From positions 1 to 9,704 of the forward strand of contig JBMHCC010000030.1 in assembly GCA_049890115.1 (NCBI GenBank): a stretch of 9,704 bases of DNA. The letters are read 5' to 3'. Positions 1 to 6,816 of the stretch are shown one piece after another (the stretch's first letter is position 1; each line of letters starts with the position of its first letter). This DNA comes from UBA685 sp049890115. Lineage in GTDB: Bacteria; Pseudomonadota; Alphaproteobacteria; Puniceispirillales; Puniceispirillaceae. The notes below the pieces were generated by a model. The model was given only the letters and a program-made list of their open reading frames with translations. It did not search any database and was not told where the DNA came from. The translations under genes and the position numbers were made by a program.

Positions 1-750
1 GACCATTTGCGCGCCTGTGATCATATCTGCTTTATCACTAGCAAGATAATGCACCATTTCACCAATTTGTTCTGGTGTTACAAAATCTGCCTTTGGTTGT
101 TTTTCTGAAACAAGCTGTCTTGCCTCATCCTCAACAGATTGACCAGATGCGCTTGCACGTGCTGTGATTTGTGCCTGAACAAGCGGTGTTTTCACCCAGC
201 CAGGGCAAATCGCATTGCAGGTAATCTGGCTATTGGCTGTCTCTAATGCAATGGTTTTGGTCAGGCCTATCAGGCCATGTTTTGCTGCAACATAAGCTGC
301 CTTATTGACAGATGCGACAAGTCCATGAACAGACGCAATATTGATAATTCTGCCCCAATTTTGCGCCCGCATCATTGGCAGAGCGGCAGCACTGGTATGA
401 AAGGCAGCTGATAAATTCAGCGCTATTACCTTGTCCCATGCCGCACTATCAAATTCATCAATAGGGCTGACATGTTGCATGCCAGCATTATTGACCAACA
501 CATCAAGATGTCCCATGGCAGCGGCCGCCTGTTTGATGAAATCGCGTGCTGCCATCCCATCAGTTAAATCACATTGATAATAGGATACAGAACCTGCCCC
601 TGCCTCATCTAATGAGGTGATATTAGCTGTCATCTCATCCTCTGATTCAAGGCCACAAATTGTGATTTTATAGCCATAGGATGCGGCGATTTGTGCAATG
701 CCAGCCCCAATACCTGAGCTGCCACCTGTGATAAGAATATGACGCCTCAT
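1..750 (-). CDS. bdhA: 3-hydroxybutyrate dehydrogenase, SDR family (3' end beyond the window)
   Basis: Oxidises (R)-3-hydroxybutyrate to acetoacetate with NAD+ in the cytoplasm, as part of ketone-body and polyhydroxybutyrate turnover. I translated 250 codons from ATG at 748-750; the frame stays open to base 1, so perhaps ten C-terminal residues are missing. It is a classical short-chain dehydrogenase: cofactor motif GGSSGIG at about residues 9-15, NNAG at 87-90, catalytic Ser140, and YxxxK with Tyr153 and Lys157. Substrate-binding residues known from the Pseudomonas enzyme (Gln94, His144, Lys152, Trp187, Gln196) all appear here with a constant offset of two: Gln92, His142, Lys150, Trp185, Gln194. 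That pattern separates this enzyme from generic SDRs. A GAGGG ribosome site lies 4 nt before the start. It sits 34 bp downstream of the DUF1192 gene and probably shares its transcript. Confidence 0.93.
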   Translation of the reverse strand, partial: MRRHILITGGSSGIGAGIAQIAASYGYKITICGLESEDEMTANITSLDEAGAGSVSYYQCDLTDGMAARDFIKQAAAAMGHLDVLVNNAGMQHVSPIDEFDSAAWDKVIALNLSAAFHTSAAALPMMRAQNWGRIINIASVHGLVASVNKAAYVAAKHGLIGLTKTIALETANSQITCNAICPGWVKTPLVQAQITARASASGQSVEDEARQLVSEKQPKADFVTPEQIGEMVHYLASDKADMITGAQMV

Positions 751-784
751 AAAACCCTCAAATTTCTATCTAATGCCGTTAGCA

Positions 785-973
785 TCACTTGCTATTTTTA
801 AATAAAGCAGCTGCTGCATTTCCCACAGATTCTTTTTCAGCCATTTTTGCTTTCACAAGCGCAATTTCAGCTTCAAGACGATTGATATAGGCTTGCAGAT
901 CTTCGATATTCCAGCTTTGTAAATCAGCTGGCAGCTGGCGTGGGCGCAATGCTTCAAATTCATCATCACTCAT
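785..973 (-). CDS. DUF1192 family small protein
   Basis: A 62-residue acidic protein of unknown function that I place in the DUF1192 family of short alphaproteobacterial proteins. Visible features are an acidic N-terminus (MSDDEFE), a Pro-containing linker, and a heptad-like segment at about residues 24-46 (DLQAYINRLEAEI and following) likely to form a coiled coil. The C-terminus is Ala-rich and ends in a short Phe/Lys tail. There is no signal peptide or membrane helix. The ATG has a perfect AGGAGG ribosome site 5 nt upstream, so the start is firm. It is the first gene of a likely two-gene transcript with bdhA. The pairing does not reveal its job, and I assign no function. Confidence 0.85.
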   Translation of the reverse strand: MSDDEFEALRPRQLPADLQSWNIEDLQAYINRLEAEIALVKAKMAEKESVGNAAAALFKNSK

Positions 974-1012
974 GGAAGCCTCCTGATTATCTAATATCCG
1001 AATGACAGCTTT

Positions 1013-1043
1013 ATTATATTGCCCTTTATCTGTGACTTTGCAA
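1013..1043 (-). promoter_or_regulatory. Candidate promoter for the DUF1192-bdhA transcript
   Basis: Read on the minus strand, a perfect TATAAT lies at 1018-1013 and TTGCAA at 1043-1038, separated by 19 nt, which is longer than the usual 17. Transcription would begin near 1006 and give a leader of roughly 30 nt before the ATG at 973. The -10 is strong. The -35 assignment is less certain because of the spacing. Confidence 0.45.
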
Positions 1044-1065
1044 TTTTTAATAAATTGTTTATAAT
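1038..1065 (+). promoter_or_regulatory. Candidate sigma-70-type promoter for trcR
   Basis: TTGCAA at 1038-1043 is followed by a 16-nt spacer and a perfect TATAAT at 1060-1065. The predicted start point is near 1072, giving an untranslated leader of about 115 nt before the ATG at 1188. The TTGCAA hexamer is its own reverse complement and coincides with the proposed -35 of the opposing promoter. Confidence 0.6.
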
Positions 1066-1110
1066 AGGGTCACCTAACCTTCACCACATTTTGTGCCACG
1101 CAGGGTCAGT

Positions 1111-1140
1111 CAGAAAAAACCAGCCTTTGGTCTTTTTCTG
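1111..1140 (+). promoter_or_regulatory. Hairpin in the trcR leader
   Basis: A 30-nt inverted repeat. CAGAAAAA (1111-1118) pairs with TTTTTCTG (1133-1140), and ACCA (1119-1122) pairs with TGGT (1128-1131). One C is bulged at 1132, and the loop is five bases (GCCTT). It lies about 40 nt after the predicted transcript start and 47 nt before the trcR start codon. No T-run follows it on the plus strand, so it is not a standard terminator. It could be an attenuator-like or RNA-stability element, or a protein-binding dyad. Confidence 0.45.
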
Positions 1141-1187
1141 AAGATCAAATGCTATGGTCAAAATGCGTCGATAAGTGAGATGAGACA

Positions 1188-1754
1188 ATGACACAATTAC
1201 TAATGCCAAAAGCAACAGCTGTCTGGCTGATTGACAATACCGCGCTGACATTTGAACAAATTGGCAGCTTTTGTGATTTGCATGTTCTGGAAGTTCAAGC
1301 CATTGCTGATGGCGAGGTAAGCGGCGGTATTCAGGGTTATGACCCTGTTCTTAATCGCCAGCTAACAGCTGAAGAAATTGCCCGTTGCGAAGCTGATAGC
1401 ACAGCCAATCTGACATTGGCTGAATCAAATCTGCCACAACCAACTATGCGCACCAAAGGCCCGCGCTATGTGCCAGTGGCACGCCGCGGTGATAAGCCAG
1501 ATGGGATAGCCTGGTTGGTCAAGCATCACCCAGAATTATCAGATGCCCAGATTGGCAAGCTAATTGGTACAACCAAAGATACCATCCGCAAAATCCGTGA
1601 ACGCTCACATTGGAATATCCAGAATATCCAACCAAAGCACCCTGCTATGCTTGGTTTATGCTCACAAGGTGATCTGAATGCAGCGATCGAAAAAGCAGGC
1701 GGTGATATCGGTAATTCTGAAAGTCAGGTTCAGGCGATTTCTGAACTGCCTTAA
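1188..1754 (+). CDS. trcR: DUF1013 protein, TrcR-type cell-cycle transcriptional regulator
   Basis: A 188-residue cytoplasmic protein of the DUF1013 family, nearly restricted to Alphaproteobacteria. The Caulobacter member TrcR associates with RNA polymerase and influences transcription of cell-cycle genes; extending that role here is inference from family membership. The sequence shows two helix-turn-helix-like stretches of similar pattern, at about residues 20-43 (TFEQIGSFCDLHVLEVQAI) and 117-140 (LSDAQIGKLIGTTKDTIRKI). They are joined by a linker with the basic patch RTKGPRYVPVARRGDKPDG. The C-terminus beyond residue 165 looks loosely conserved. The ATG is preceded by a weak purine-rich stretch (GTGAGATGAG). 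It is monocistronic: a promoter lies upstream and a strong terminator immediately downstream. What it controls in this organism cannot be read from the window. Confidence 0.88.
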   Translation: MTQLLMPKATAVWLIDNTALTFEQIGSFCDLHVLEVQAIADGEVSGGIQGYDPVLNRQLTAEEIARCEADSTANLTLAESNLPQPTMRTKGPRYVPVARRGDKPDGIAWLVKHHPELSDAQIGKLIGTTKDTIRKIRERSHWNIQNIQPKHPAMLGLCSQGDLNAAIEKAGGDIGNSESQVQAISELP

Positions 1755-1775
1755 ATGAGGCAAATGCAATAATAT

Positions 1776-1815
1776 AAAAACCCTGCCAGCGGCTAATCTG
1801 GCAGGGTTTTTTTTT
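1776..1815. terminator. Bidirectional rho-independent terminator between trcR and prpE
   Basis: CCCTGCCAG (1781-1789) pairs perfectly with CTGGCAGGG (1798-1806) around an 8-nt loop. A run of nine T follows on the plus strand (1807-1815). On the minus strand the same stem is followed by five T from the A-run at 1776-1780. It sits between the stop of trcR (1754) and the stop of the convergent prpE (1837), so it can serve both. Confidence 0.93.
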
Positions 1816-1836
1816 GATTATTCATGATTTTGGCTA

Positions 1837-3735
1837 TCAGGCTTTTGGATAACCAATATGCCTTAGCGCATCTGCAATCTCTTCTAAAATAGCAGGATCA
1901 TCAATCGTGGCTGGTGTGGCAAAAGTCTCACCATTGGCAATTTTCTGGATGGTACCACGCAGAATCTTACCAGAACGTGTCTTTGGCAGACGCGCCACAA
2001 TCACAGCTAATTTAAAGGCAGCCACTGGCCCAATGCGCTCTCTCACAGATGCGACAAGTTCTTTGATGATCTCATCACCAGCACGCGCCACACCAGATTT
2101 GAGCACCACAAAACCCATTGGCACTTGGCCTTTCAGCGTATCATTCACCCCTAACACAGCACATTCAGCCACATCATTATGCTCTGCCAGAACCTCTTCC
2201 ATACCACCTGTTGATAGGCGATGGCCTGCGACATTGATGATATCATCTGTACGAGACATCACATAAACATAGCCATCTTCATCAATATAACCAGCATCAC
2301 CTGTTTTATAATAACCAGGGAAATCAGCCATATAGGCTTCGATGAAACGTTCATCATTATTCCATAAGGTTGGCAAGCTGCCAGGTGGCAAAGGCAATTT
2401 CACAACAATAGAGCCAATATCACCTGCTGCGACATCATTGCCATCATCATCTAGGATGCGCACATCACATGTTGGTATTGGACGTGCTGGACTGCCAGCT
2501 TTGACAGGAAGCGGGTCAATACCCATGCAATTGGCAGCAATAGACCAGCCTGTTTCTGTCTGCCACCAATGATCAATGGTCGGCACACCTAATTTGTCTT
2601 CACACCATTTTAGCGTATCAGGGTCACAACGCTCACCAGCCAAGAACTGATATTGCAAAGAGCTCATATCATAATTGGCCAATAAAGCACCGTCAGGATC
2701 TTCTTTTTTCACCGCCCTGATAGCGGTTGGTGCGGTAAACATCGCCTTGACCTTATGTTCAGAAATCACCCGCCAAAACGCGCCAGCATCTGGTGTGCCA
2801 ACTGGCTTTCCTTCATAGATAATGGTTGTGCATCCTTCAAAAAGCGGCCCATAGACGATATAGGAGTGGCCAACCACCCAGCCAACATCTGAGGCTGCCC
2901 AATAGACATCGCCAGCTTGGCAATCATAAATATGCTTCATCGACCATTTTAGTGCCACAATATGAGCAGCCGTTGGGCGCACCACACCTTTTGGCATGCC
3001 AGTTGTGCCAGACGTGTAAAGGATATAAGCAGGGTCTTCTGATTTCACAGGCACACAATCAGCAGGCTCTGCTTTATCTATCTCAGCCTGCCAGTCAAAA
3101 TCACGGCCATGGATCATGCTAGCTAGTGCTTGATCACGCTGGAACAAAATGACGCTATCTGGTTTGGCAACTGACAAATCTATCGCCTCATCTAATAGCG
3201 GCTTATATTCGACAATCCGTGCAGGCTCGATACCACAAGATGCTGTCAGAATAAGCTTTGGTGCGGCATCATCAATACGTTTGGCAAGCTCTGCTGCAGC
3301 AAATCCGCCAAAGACCACAGAATGAATGGCGCCAATGCGGGCACAAGCCAGCATACCAATCACAGCTTGCGGGATCATCGGCATATAAATAATGACACGA
3401 TCACCATAACCGACATTATGCGCCTTCAGCATTCCAGCACATAAGGCGACTTCTTGTTGCAATTCAGCATAGGTAATATGGCGTTTGCTATTGGTCACAG
3501 GGCTATCATAAATGATGGCATTTTGTGCGCCTCTGCCTTCATCAACATGACGGTCAACGGCGTTATAACAGCCATTCACCATACCGCCCACAAACCAGCG
3601 ATAAAACGGCGGATTAGCATCATCCAAAACCTGTTTTGGCTGCTCTATCCAGGCAATATCTTTAGCAGCCTCTGCCCAAAATCCTTGCGGGTCTGCTGCT
3701 GCCTGTTCTGCAATATCATCAAAAATCTGTCCCAT
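1837..3735 (-). CDS. prpE: Propionyl-CoA synthetase (AMP-forming)
   Basis: Activates propionate to propionyl-CoA through an acyl-adenylate in the cytoplasm, the entry step to propionate catabolism. It is an ANL-superfamily enzyme of 632 residues from the chosen start. Motifs are the phosphate loop YTSGTTGMPKG at about 240-250, WWQTETGW at about 390-397, the hinge region RTDDIINVAGHRLS at about 495-508, and LPKTRSGKILRG near the C-terminus with the catalytic, acetylatable lysine at about 590. WWQTETG followed by Trp, together with FLAGERCDPDT and SCGIEP, points to PrpE rather than acetyl-CoA synthetase, which has WWQTETGG. The open frame extends to 3777, but that ATG lacks a ribosome site. The ATG at 3733-3735 has AAGG 9 nt upstream and matches the family N-terminus. 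No 2-methylcitrate or propionyl-CoA carboxylase genes are adjacent. Acetate may also be a substrate. Confidence 0.9.
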   Translation of the reverse strand: MGQIFDDIAEQAAADPQGFWAEAAKDIAWIEQPKQVLDDANPPFYRWFVGGMVNGCYNAVDRHVDEGRGAQNAIIYDSPVTNSKRHITYAELQQEVALCAGMLKAHNVGYGDRVIIYMPMIPQAVIGMLACARIGAIHSVVFGGFAAAELAKRIDDAAPKLILTASCGIEPARIVEYKPLLDEAIDLSVAKPDSVILFQRDQALASMIHGRDFDWQAEIDKAEPADCVPVKSEDPAYILYTSGTTGMPKGVVRPTAAHIVALKWSMKHIYDCQAGDVYWAASDVGWVVGHSYIVYGPLFEGCTTIIYEGKPVGTPDAGAFWRVISEHKVKAMFTAPTAIRAVKKEDPDGALLANYDMSSLQYQFLAGERCDPDTLKWCEDKLGVPTIDHWWQTETGWSIAANCMGIDPLPVKAGSPARPIPTCDVRILDDDGNDVAAGDIGSIVVKLPLPPGSLPTLWNNDERFIEAYMADFPGYYKTGDAGYIDEDGYVYVMSRTDDIINVAGHRLSTGGMEEVLAEHNDVAECAVLGVNDTLKGQVPMGFVVLKSGVARAGDEIIKELVASVRERIGPVAAFKLAVIVARLPKTRSGKILRGTIQKIANGETFATPATIDDPAILEEIADALRHIGYPKA

Positions 3736-3790
3736 AATTATCTGCCTTATATATTTTTCGATAATGCGTGATGGCATCTATTTTTCATTG

Positions 3791-3845
3791 ATTGCTAATG
3801 TGCAATGACAAAGGGCTAGCTGTCCAGATTAATATTGCTAATCTG
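3791..3845. promoter_or_regulatory. Dyad elements in the prpE / DUF465 intergenic region
   Basis: A 21-bp inverted repeat at 3825-3845 has 7-bp arms (CAGATTA and TAATCTG) around a 7-nt centre. A second dyad, ATTGC-N6-GCAAT, lies at 3791-3806. The 9-mer ATTGCTAAT occurs in both (3791-3799 and 3834-3842). They lie 56 to 110 bp upstream of the prpE start, between divergent genes, where a regulator site would be expected. I see no good -35/-10 pair for either direction in this 235-bp gap, and nothing recognisable in 3850-3958. Confidence 0.35.
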
Positions 3846-3970
3846 TCATACAATGCTGAATACAGCTAAACTAGAAACTATGATGTGACTGGCAATCGCG
3901 GTTCATGTTTGTTATTGTGGTCTCCAGTAACAAGGCCAAAATGATCTGGCAGCCAGAATAAGGGATAGTG

Positions 3971-4180
3971 ATGGCGCAACAGACAGAACAAGAGTCCCTT
4001 CAAACTCGTCTTGATAATTTACTATCTGAACATCGCGATCTAGATGATGTGATTGACAGATTAACTGAACAATTTCCTGTTGATCAGTTGCAGCTTCAGC
4101 GGTTGAAAAAGCGTAAACTTAGGCTTAAAGATGAAATTATTAAACTGCGTGGCCTTATCCTGCCCGATATTATTGCCTGA
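3971..4180 (+). CDS. DUF465 (YdcH-like) family small protein
   Basis: A 69-residue charged protein of the DUF465/YdcH family, function unknown. It is almost entirely helical in character: an N-terminal helix with LLSEHRDLDDVIDRL at about residues 17-31, a turn containing PVD, and a second helix rich in Lys/Arg/Leu (LQRLKKRKLRLKDEIIKLRG, about 41-60). This is the family's usual helical hairpin, followed by the typical LPDIIA ending. No membrane segment or signal is seen. The frame could begin at GTG 3968, but ATG 3971 has AAGGG 6 nt upstream, against 3 nt for the GTG, so ATG is preferred. It stands 36 bp ahead of purE on the same strand, an arrangement I associate with alphaproteobacterial purEK loci, and is probably co-transcribed. 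A link to purine synthesis is positional only. Confidence 0.87.
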   Translation: MAQQTEQESLQTRLDNLLSEHRDLDDVIDRLTEQFPVDQLQLQRLKKRKLRLKDEIIKLRGLILPDIIA

Positions 4181-4216
4181 TTGCGGCAAATGAATTGTAA
4201 AGAAAAGATCATATCT

Positions 4217-4732
4217 ATGAGCCAGAGCCCTTCTGAAAATACCACCGCCATTAAAATTGCTATTTGCATGGGAAGCCAATCTGATTGGGCCACAATGCGT
4301 GGTGCCAAAGAGATCCTAGATGAGCTGAATATTGCTTGTGATTGCCGTATTATTTCAGCGCACCGCACCCCTGACAGATTGTCACATTTTGCAAAAAATG
4401 CTGCTGATGAAGGCTTTCACGTTATTATTGCTGGGGCTGGTGGTGCAGCACATCTGCCTGGCATGATTGCTTCACATACGCATTTACCTGTTTTAGGTGT
4501 GCCTGTTGAATCAAAATCACTAAAGGGTATGGATTCCCTTCTTTCAATTGTGCAAATGCCAGCTGGCATACCGGTTGGCACTTTGGCTATCGGTATAGCT
4601 GGTGCAAAAAATGCAGCATTGATGGCAGCACAAATTATCGGCCTATCTGATAAGAATATAGCAAAAGCCATCATCCAATGGCGCGCGCAACAAACAGAAA
4701 AAGTAGCAGACAGACCATCAGATGATGGTTAG
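4217..4732 (+). CDS. purE: N5-carboxyaminoimidazole ribonucleotide mutase
   Basis: Converts N5-CAIR to 4-carboxy-AIR in de novo purine synthesis, working directly after PurK; cytoplasmic. It has 171 residues, the usual size for class I (mutase) PurE. Motifs are GSQSDW at 19-24 (phosphate and substrate loop), SAHRTP at 47-52 with the catalytic His49 (His45 in E. coli), AGAGGAAHLPG at 72-82, and GVPVESKSLKGMDSLLSIVQMP, all in the expected order. The neighbouring purK supports class I rather than the AIR carboxylase class II. The frame is open back to TTG 4181, with ATG at 4190 and 4217. The 4217 start is chosen because a GAAAAG stretch lies 9 nt upstream and it gives the normal N-terminal length. 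A 7-bp palindrome, ACCATCA-GA-TGATGGT, spans 4714-4729 just before the stop; it has no T-run. Confidence 0.95.
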   Translation: MSQSPSENTTAIKIAICMGSQSDWATMRGAKEILDELNIACDCRIISAHRTPDRLSHFAKNAADEGFHVIIAGAGGAAHLPGMIASHTHLPVLGVPVESKSLKGMDSLLSIVQMPAGIPVGTLAIGIAGAKNAALMAAQIIGLSDKNIAKAIIQWRAQQTEKVADRPSDDG

Positions 4733-4799
4733 TGCTTCTGCCTGATAATGTGCTAATGATACCCCCCTTTTGAGACATATGAAATGTAATGAGGCAAAA

Positions 4800-5888
4800 A
4801 TGGTAAAGACCATCGGCATTCTGGGAAGTGGTCAGCTTGGCCGTATGATTGCGATAGCTGCTGCTAATCTTGGTTTGCGCTCTCATATTTTTGCACCAGA
4901 TGCAGCAACCTCACCTGCTGGTGATGTCGCTCATCAAACCACAACAGCTGCTTATGATGATGAAGCAGCATTAATGGCATTTGCGAAAAGCATTGATGGT
5001 GTGACCTCTGAATTTGAAAATGTGCCATCAGCGGCACTTGCCATCATTGCCCAACATCTGCCGATTGTTAGCCCGTCTATTGCGGCGCTTGATACCGCAC
5101 AAGATAGATTGTCTGAAAAGACATTGGCGCGCAAATTAGGCATTGCGACACCTGACTTTTGGGCTGTTAATAATGGCGATGATCTGGCTGGCGCCTTGAC
5201 AGAATTGCAAGGTGAAGGGTTTTTGAAAACGCGCCGTGATGGCTATGATGGCAAAGGCCAGATGAGGGTTAAAACAGGTGATGATAGCGCTGCGATATGG
5301 CAAGCCATGGGACAAAAACCTCTTATCCTAGAGGCTAAAATCAACTTTGCTAGCGAAGCCTCTTTTTTAATCGCCCGCAATGAAGCTGGCCAAATTGCAC
5401 ATTTTCCAGCAACAGAAAATCAGCATCAAGATGGTATTCTGGCAACTAGTACAGCACCTGCTTTGCTTGATGAGGCACTTATTAAAAAAGGTCAGGATGC
5501 GGTTCAATCATTAGCAGAATCGCTGTCCTTATTTGGCATTTTGGCGATGGAGAGCTTCATCACCGCAGATGGTGAGGTGATTTTTAATGAGATTGCCCCA
5601 CGCCCTCACAATTCCTATCACTGGACCATTGAAGGGGCAAATTGTAGCCAATTTGAACAATTAGCACGCTTGGTTGGCGGCCTGCCTATGAAAGCGGTAT
5701 CTGCCAGAGGGCAATGGCGGATGGAAAATCTGCTTGGTCAGCACGCAGCACAAATACCAGAGCTGCTATCTGATGCCAGCCTTCATACCCATATTTATGG
5801 CAAGGATGCTTATAAAAATGGCCGCAAAATAGGCCATATTACCTATCCTCTATCTGATAGTTCAGACAAATCAAATAAAGTAGTCTGA
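4800..5888 (+). CDS. purK: 5-(carboxyamino)imidazole ribonucleotide synthase
   Basis: Uses ATP and bicarbonate to carboxylate 5-aminoimidazole ribonucleotide, giving N5-CAIR for PurE. It is an ATP-grasp enzyme of 362 residues, the normal family length. The N-terminal domain starts with GILGSGQLGRM (about 6-16) and contains SEFENVP (70-76). The ATP-grasp core has FLKTRRDGYDGKGQ (141-154), and the metal and substrate region has FNEIAPRPHNSYHWTIEGA (262-280). C-terminal signatures include MENLLG (308-313) and GRKIGHI (341-347). The frame is open from TTG 4770, but ATG 4800 has GAGG 5 nt upstream and the family N-terminus starts there. It follows purE after 67 bp with no terminator seen. Its last 46 bases overlap the 3' end of metA on the other strand; the overlap falls in the nonconserved tail after GHITYP. 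Confidence 0.95.
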   Translation: MVKTIGILGSGQLGRMIAIAAANLGLRSHIFAPDAATSPAGDVAHQTTTAAYDDEAALMAFAKSIDGVTSEFENVPSAALAIIAQHLPIVSPSIAALDTAQDRLSEKTLARKLGIATPDFWAVNNGDDLAGALTELQGEGFLKTRRDGYDGKGQMRVKTGDDSAAIWQAMGQKPLILEAKINFASEASFLIARNEAGQIAHFPATENQHQDGILATSTAPALLDEALIKKGQDAVQSLAESLSLFGILAMESFITADGEVIFNEIAPRPHNSYHWTIEGANCSQFEQLARLVGGLPMKAVSARGQWRMENLLGQHAAQIPELLSDASLHTHIYGKDAYKNGRKIGHITYPLSDSSDKSNKVV

Positions 5889-6763
5889 TAGAGATCATTC
5901 AGCCAATTTGCCATGAGCAAATAGGCAAAAGGTCGCCAATAATTAACAGGCTCATTTTCTGGATCATTATTGGGATAATAATTGGCTGGCAAAGCTGTGT
6001 TTACCCCTTGGCTAATATCTCTTTGATATTCTGCTGCTAATGTTTCAGCATCATATTCCAGATGATTTAGCACATATAAATCACCATTTTCTGGATCGCG
6101 CACCATGCCAACACCGACCTCGTCAGATACGGCAAGTGACTGCAAGCCAGCCTTGGTAATTTCATCTTGTGATGTGGCTGTATAACGTGACACAGGCATC
6201 GGAAATTCATCAGTAAAGCCATGCAAAAGCCGGCCACCCTCAGGTGCTAATTGATGCGAATATACGCCAAATAATTTGTCGTCCATCATTTGTTTTGGCA
6301 CATCATATTGCAATTTCATTAATGCTTGCGCCCCCCAGCAAATACCAAGGCGGCGGAAACAATGTGTTTGTGACCATTTAATGATCTCTGCTAATTCTGG
6401 CCAATAGCTCACATCTTCGAAATCAAGCGTTTCAATAGGAGCGCCTGTGACAATCAAAGCATCAAAATAATCATCACGCACATCGTCAAGCTGACGGTAA
6501 AAGCGGCGCAAATAGGCTGGCTCTGTATTGGTTGGCGTATAGCTGGCAGTAGTCATTAGGATCAGCTCCACCTGCAAGGGCGAGCTGCCAAATAATCTAG
6601 CAAACTGAATTTCAGTGTCTTTTTTCTTTGGCATCAGATTCAGCAGCAACAGACGCAAAGGACGGATATCCTGTTTGTCTGCTAGCTTATCAGGGATGAT
6701 ATCAACACCTTCTGATTGCAGCTGTTCTAAGGCTGGAAGGTTATCAGGCACTTTGATAGGCAT
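5843..6763 (-). CDS. metA: Homoserine O-acetyltransferase, MetA family
   Basis: Acylates the hydroxyl of L-homoserine, the first committed step of methionine synthesis; cytoplasmic. It has 306 residues, full length for the MetA (glutamine-amidotransferase-like) fold. Motifs are LLNLMPKKKDTEIQFARLFG at about 40-59, VTGAPIE at 105-111, the nucleophile Cys142 in GICWGAQA, SRY at 192-194, and NHLEYD with His234 and Glu236 of the catalytic set. In characterised members residue 111 decides the acyl donor: Glu gives acetyl-CoA use, Gly gives succinyl-CoA use. Here residue 111 is Glu, so acetyltransferase is predicted despite the common label 'homoserine O-succinyltransferase'. The ATG is preceded by a weak AGAGA site. 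Upstream are a TATAAT promoter and a structured leader. The 3' end overlaps purK by 46 bp; those codons encode only the tail after the YxxTxxDL-like end of the fold. Confidence 0.93.
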   Translation of the reverse strand: MPIKVPDNLPALEQLQSEGVDIIPDKLADKQDIRPLRLLLLNLMPKKKDTEIQFARLFGSSPLQVELILMTTASYTPTNTEPAYLRRFYRQLDDVRDDYFDALIVTGAPIETLDFEDVSYWPELAEIIKWSQTHCFRRLGICWGAQALMKLQYDVPKQMMDDKLFGVYSHQLAPEGGRLLHGFTDEFPMPVSRYTATSQDEITKAGLQSLAVSDEVGVGMVRDPENGDLYVLNHLEYDAETLAAEYQRDISQGVNTALPANYYPNNDPENEPVNYWRPFAYLLMANWLNDLYQTTLFDLSELSDRG

Positions 6764-6793
6764 AAGAAAAAATCTCTAATTGATATGTTGACA

Positions 6794-6816
6794 ACCAGCC
6801 TTACCAGAAAGCTGGC
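6794..6816 (-). promoter_or_regulatory. Hairpin in the metA leader
   Basis: On the minus strand GCCAGC (6816-6811) pairs with GCTGGT (6799-6794) around an 11-nt loop, and a flanking TGAC/GTCA pair could extend it with an asymmetric bulge. It lies inside the predicted metA leader, about 30 nt before the start codon. It has no T-run, so it is not a plain terminator, and it does not fit the SAM riboswitch patterns I could recall. Confidence 0.35.

Noticed and set aside
1047..1061. CtrA-like site TTAA-N7-TTTA inside the trcR promoter
   Set aside because: It has one mismatch to the TTAA-N7-TTAA consensus and lies in very AT-rich DNA, where chance matches are common.
1907..3122. Plus-strand open frames opposite prpE
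   Set aside because: They lie wholly within a clear propionyl-CoA synthetase on the other strand and show no domain or ribosome site.
3736..3777. Longer prpE start at 3777
   Set aside because: There is no ribosome site before that ATG, while ATG 3735 has AAGG upstream and matches the family N-terminus.
4061..4368. Overlapping minus-strand open frames opposite DUF465 and purE
   Set aside because: They are antisense shadows of well-identified genes, with low-complexity translations and no recognisable family.
4714..4729. Palindrome ACCATCAGATGATGGT at the end of purE as a terminator
   Set aside because: No T-run follows it, and it lies inside codons just before the stop, with purK downstream on the same strand.
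6788..6793. Perfect TTGACA on the plus strand in the metA leader, a possible antisense promoter
   Set aside because: No -10-like hexamer lies 15-19 nt downstream.
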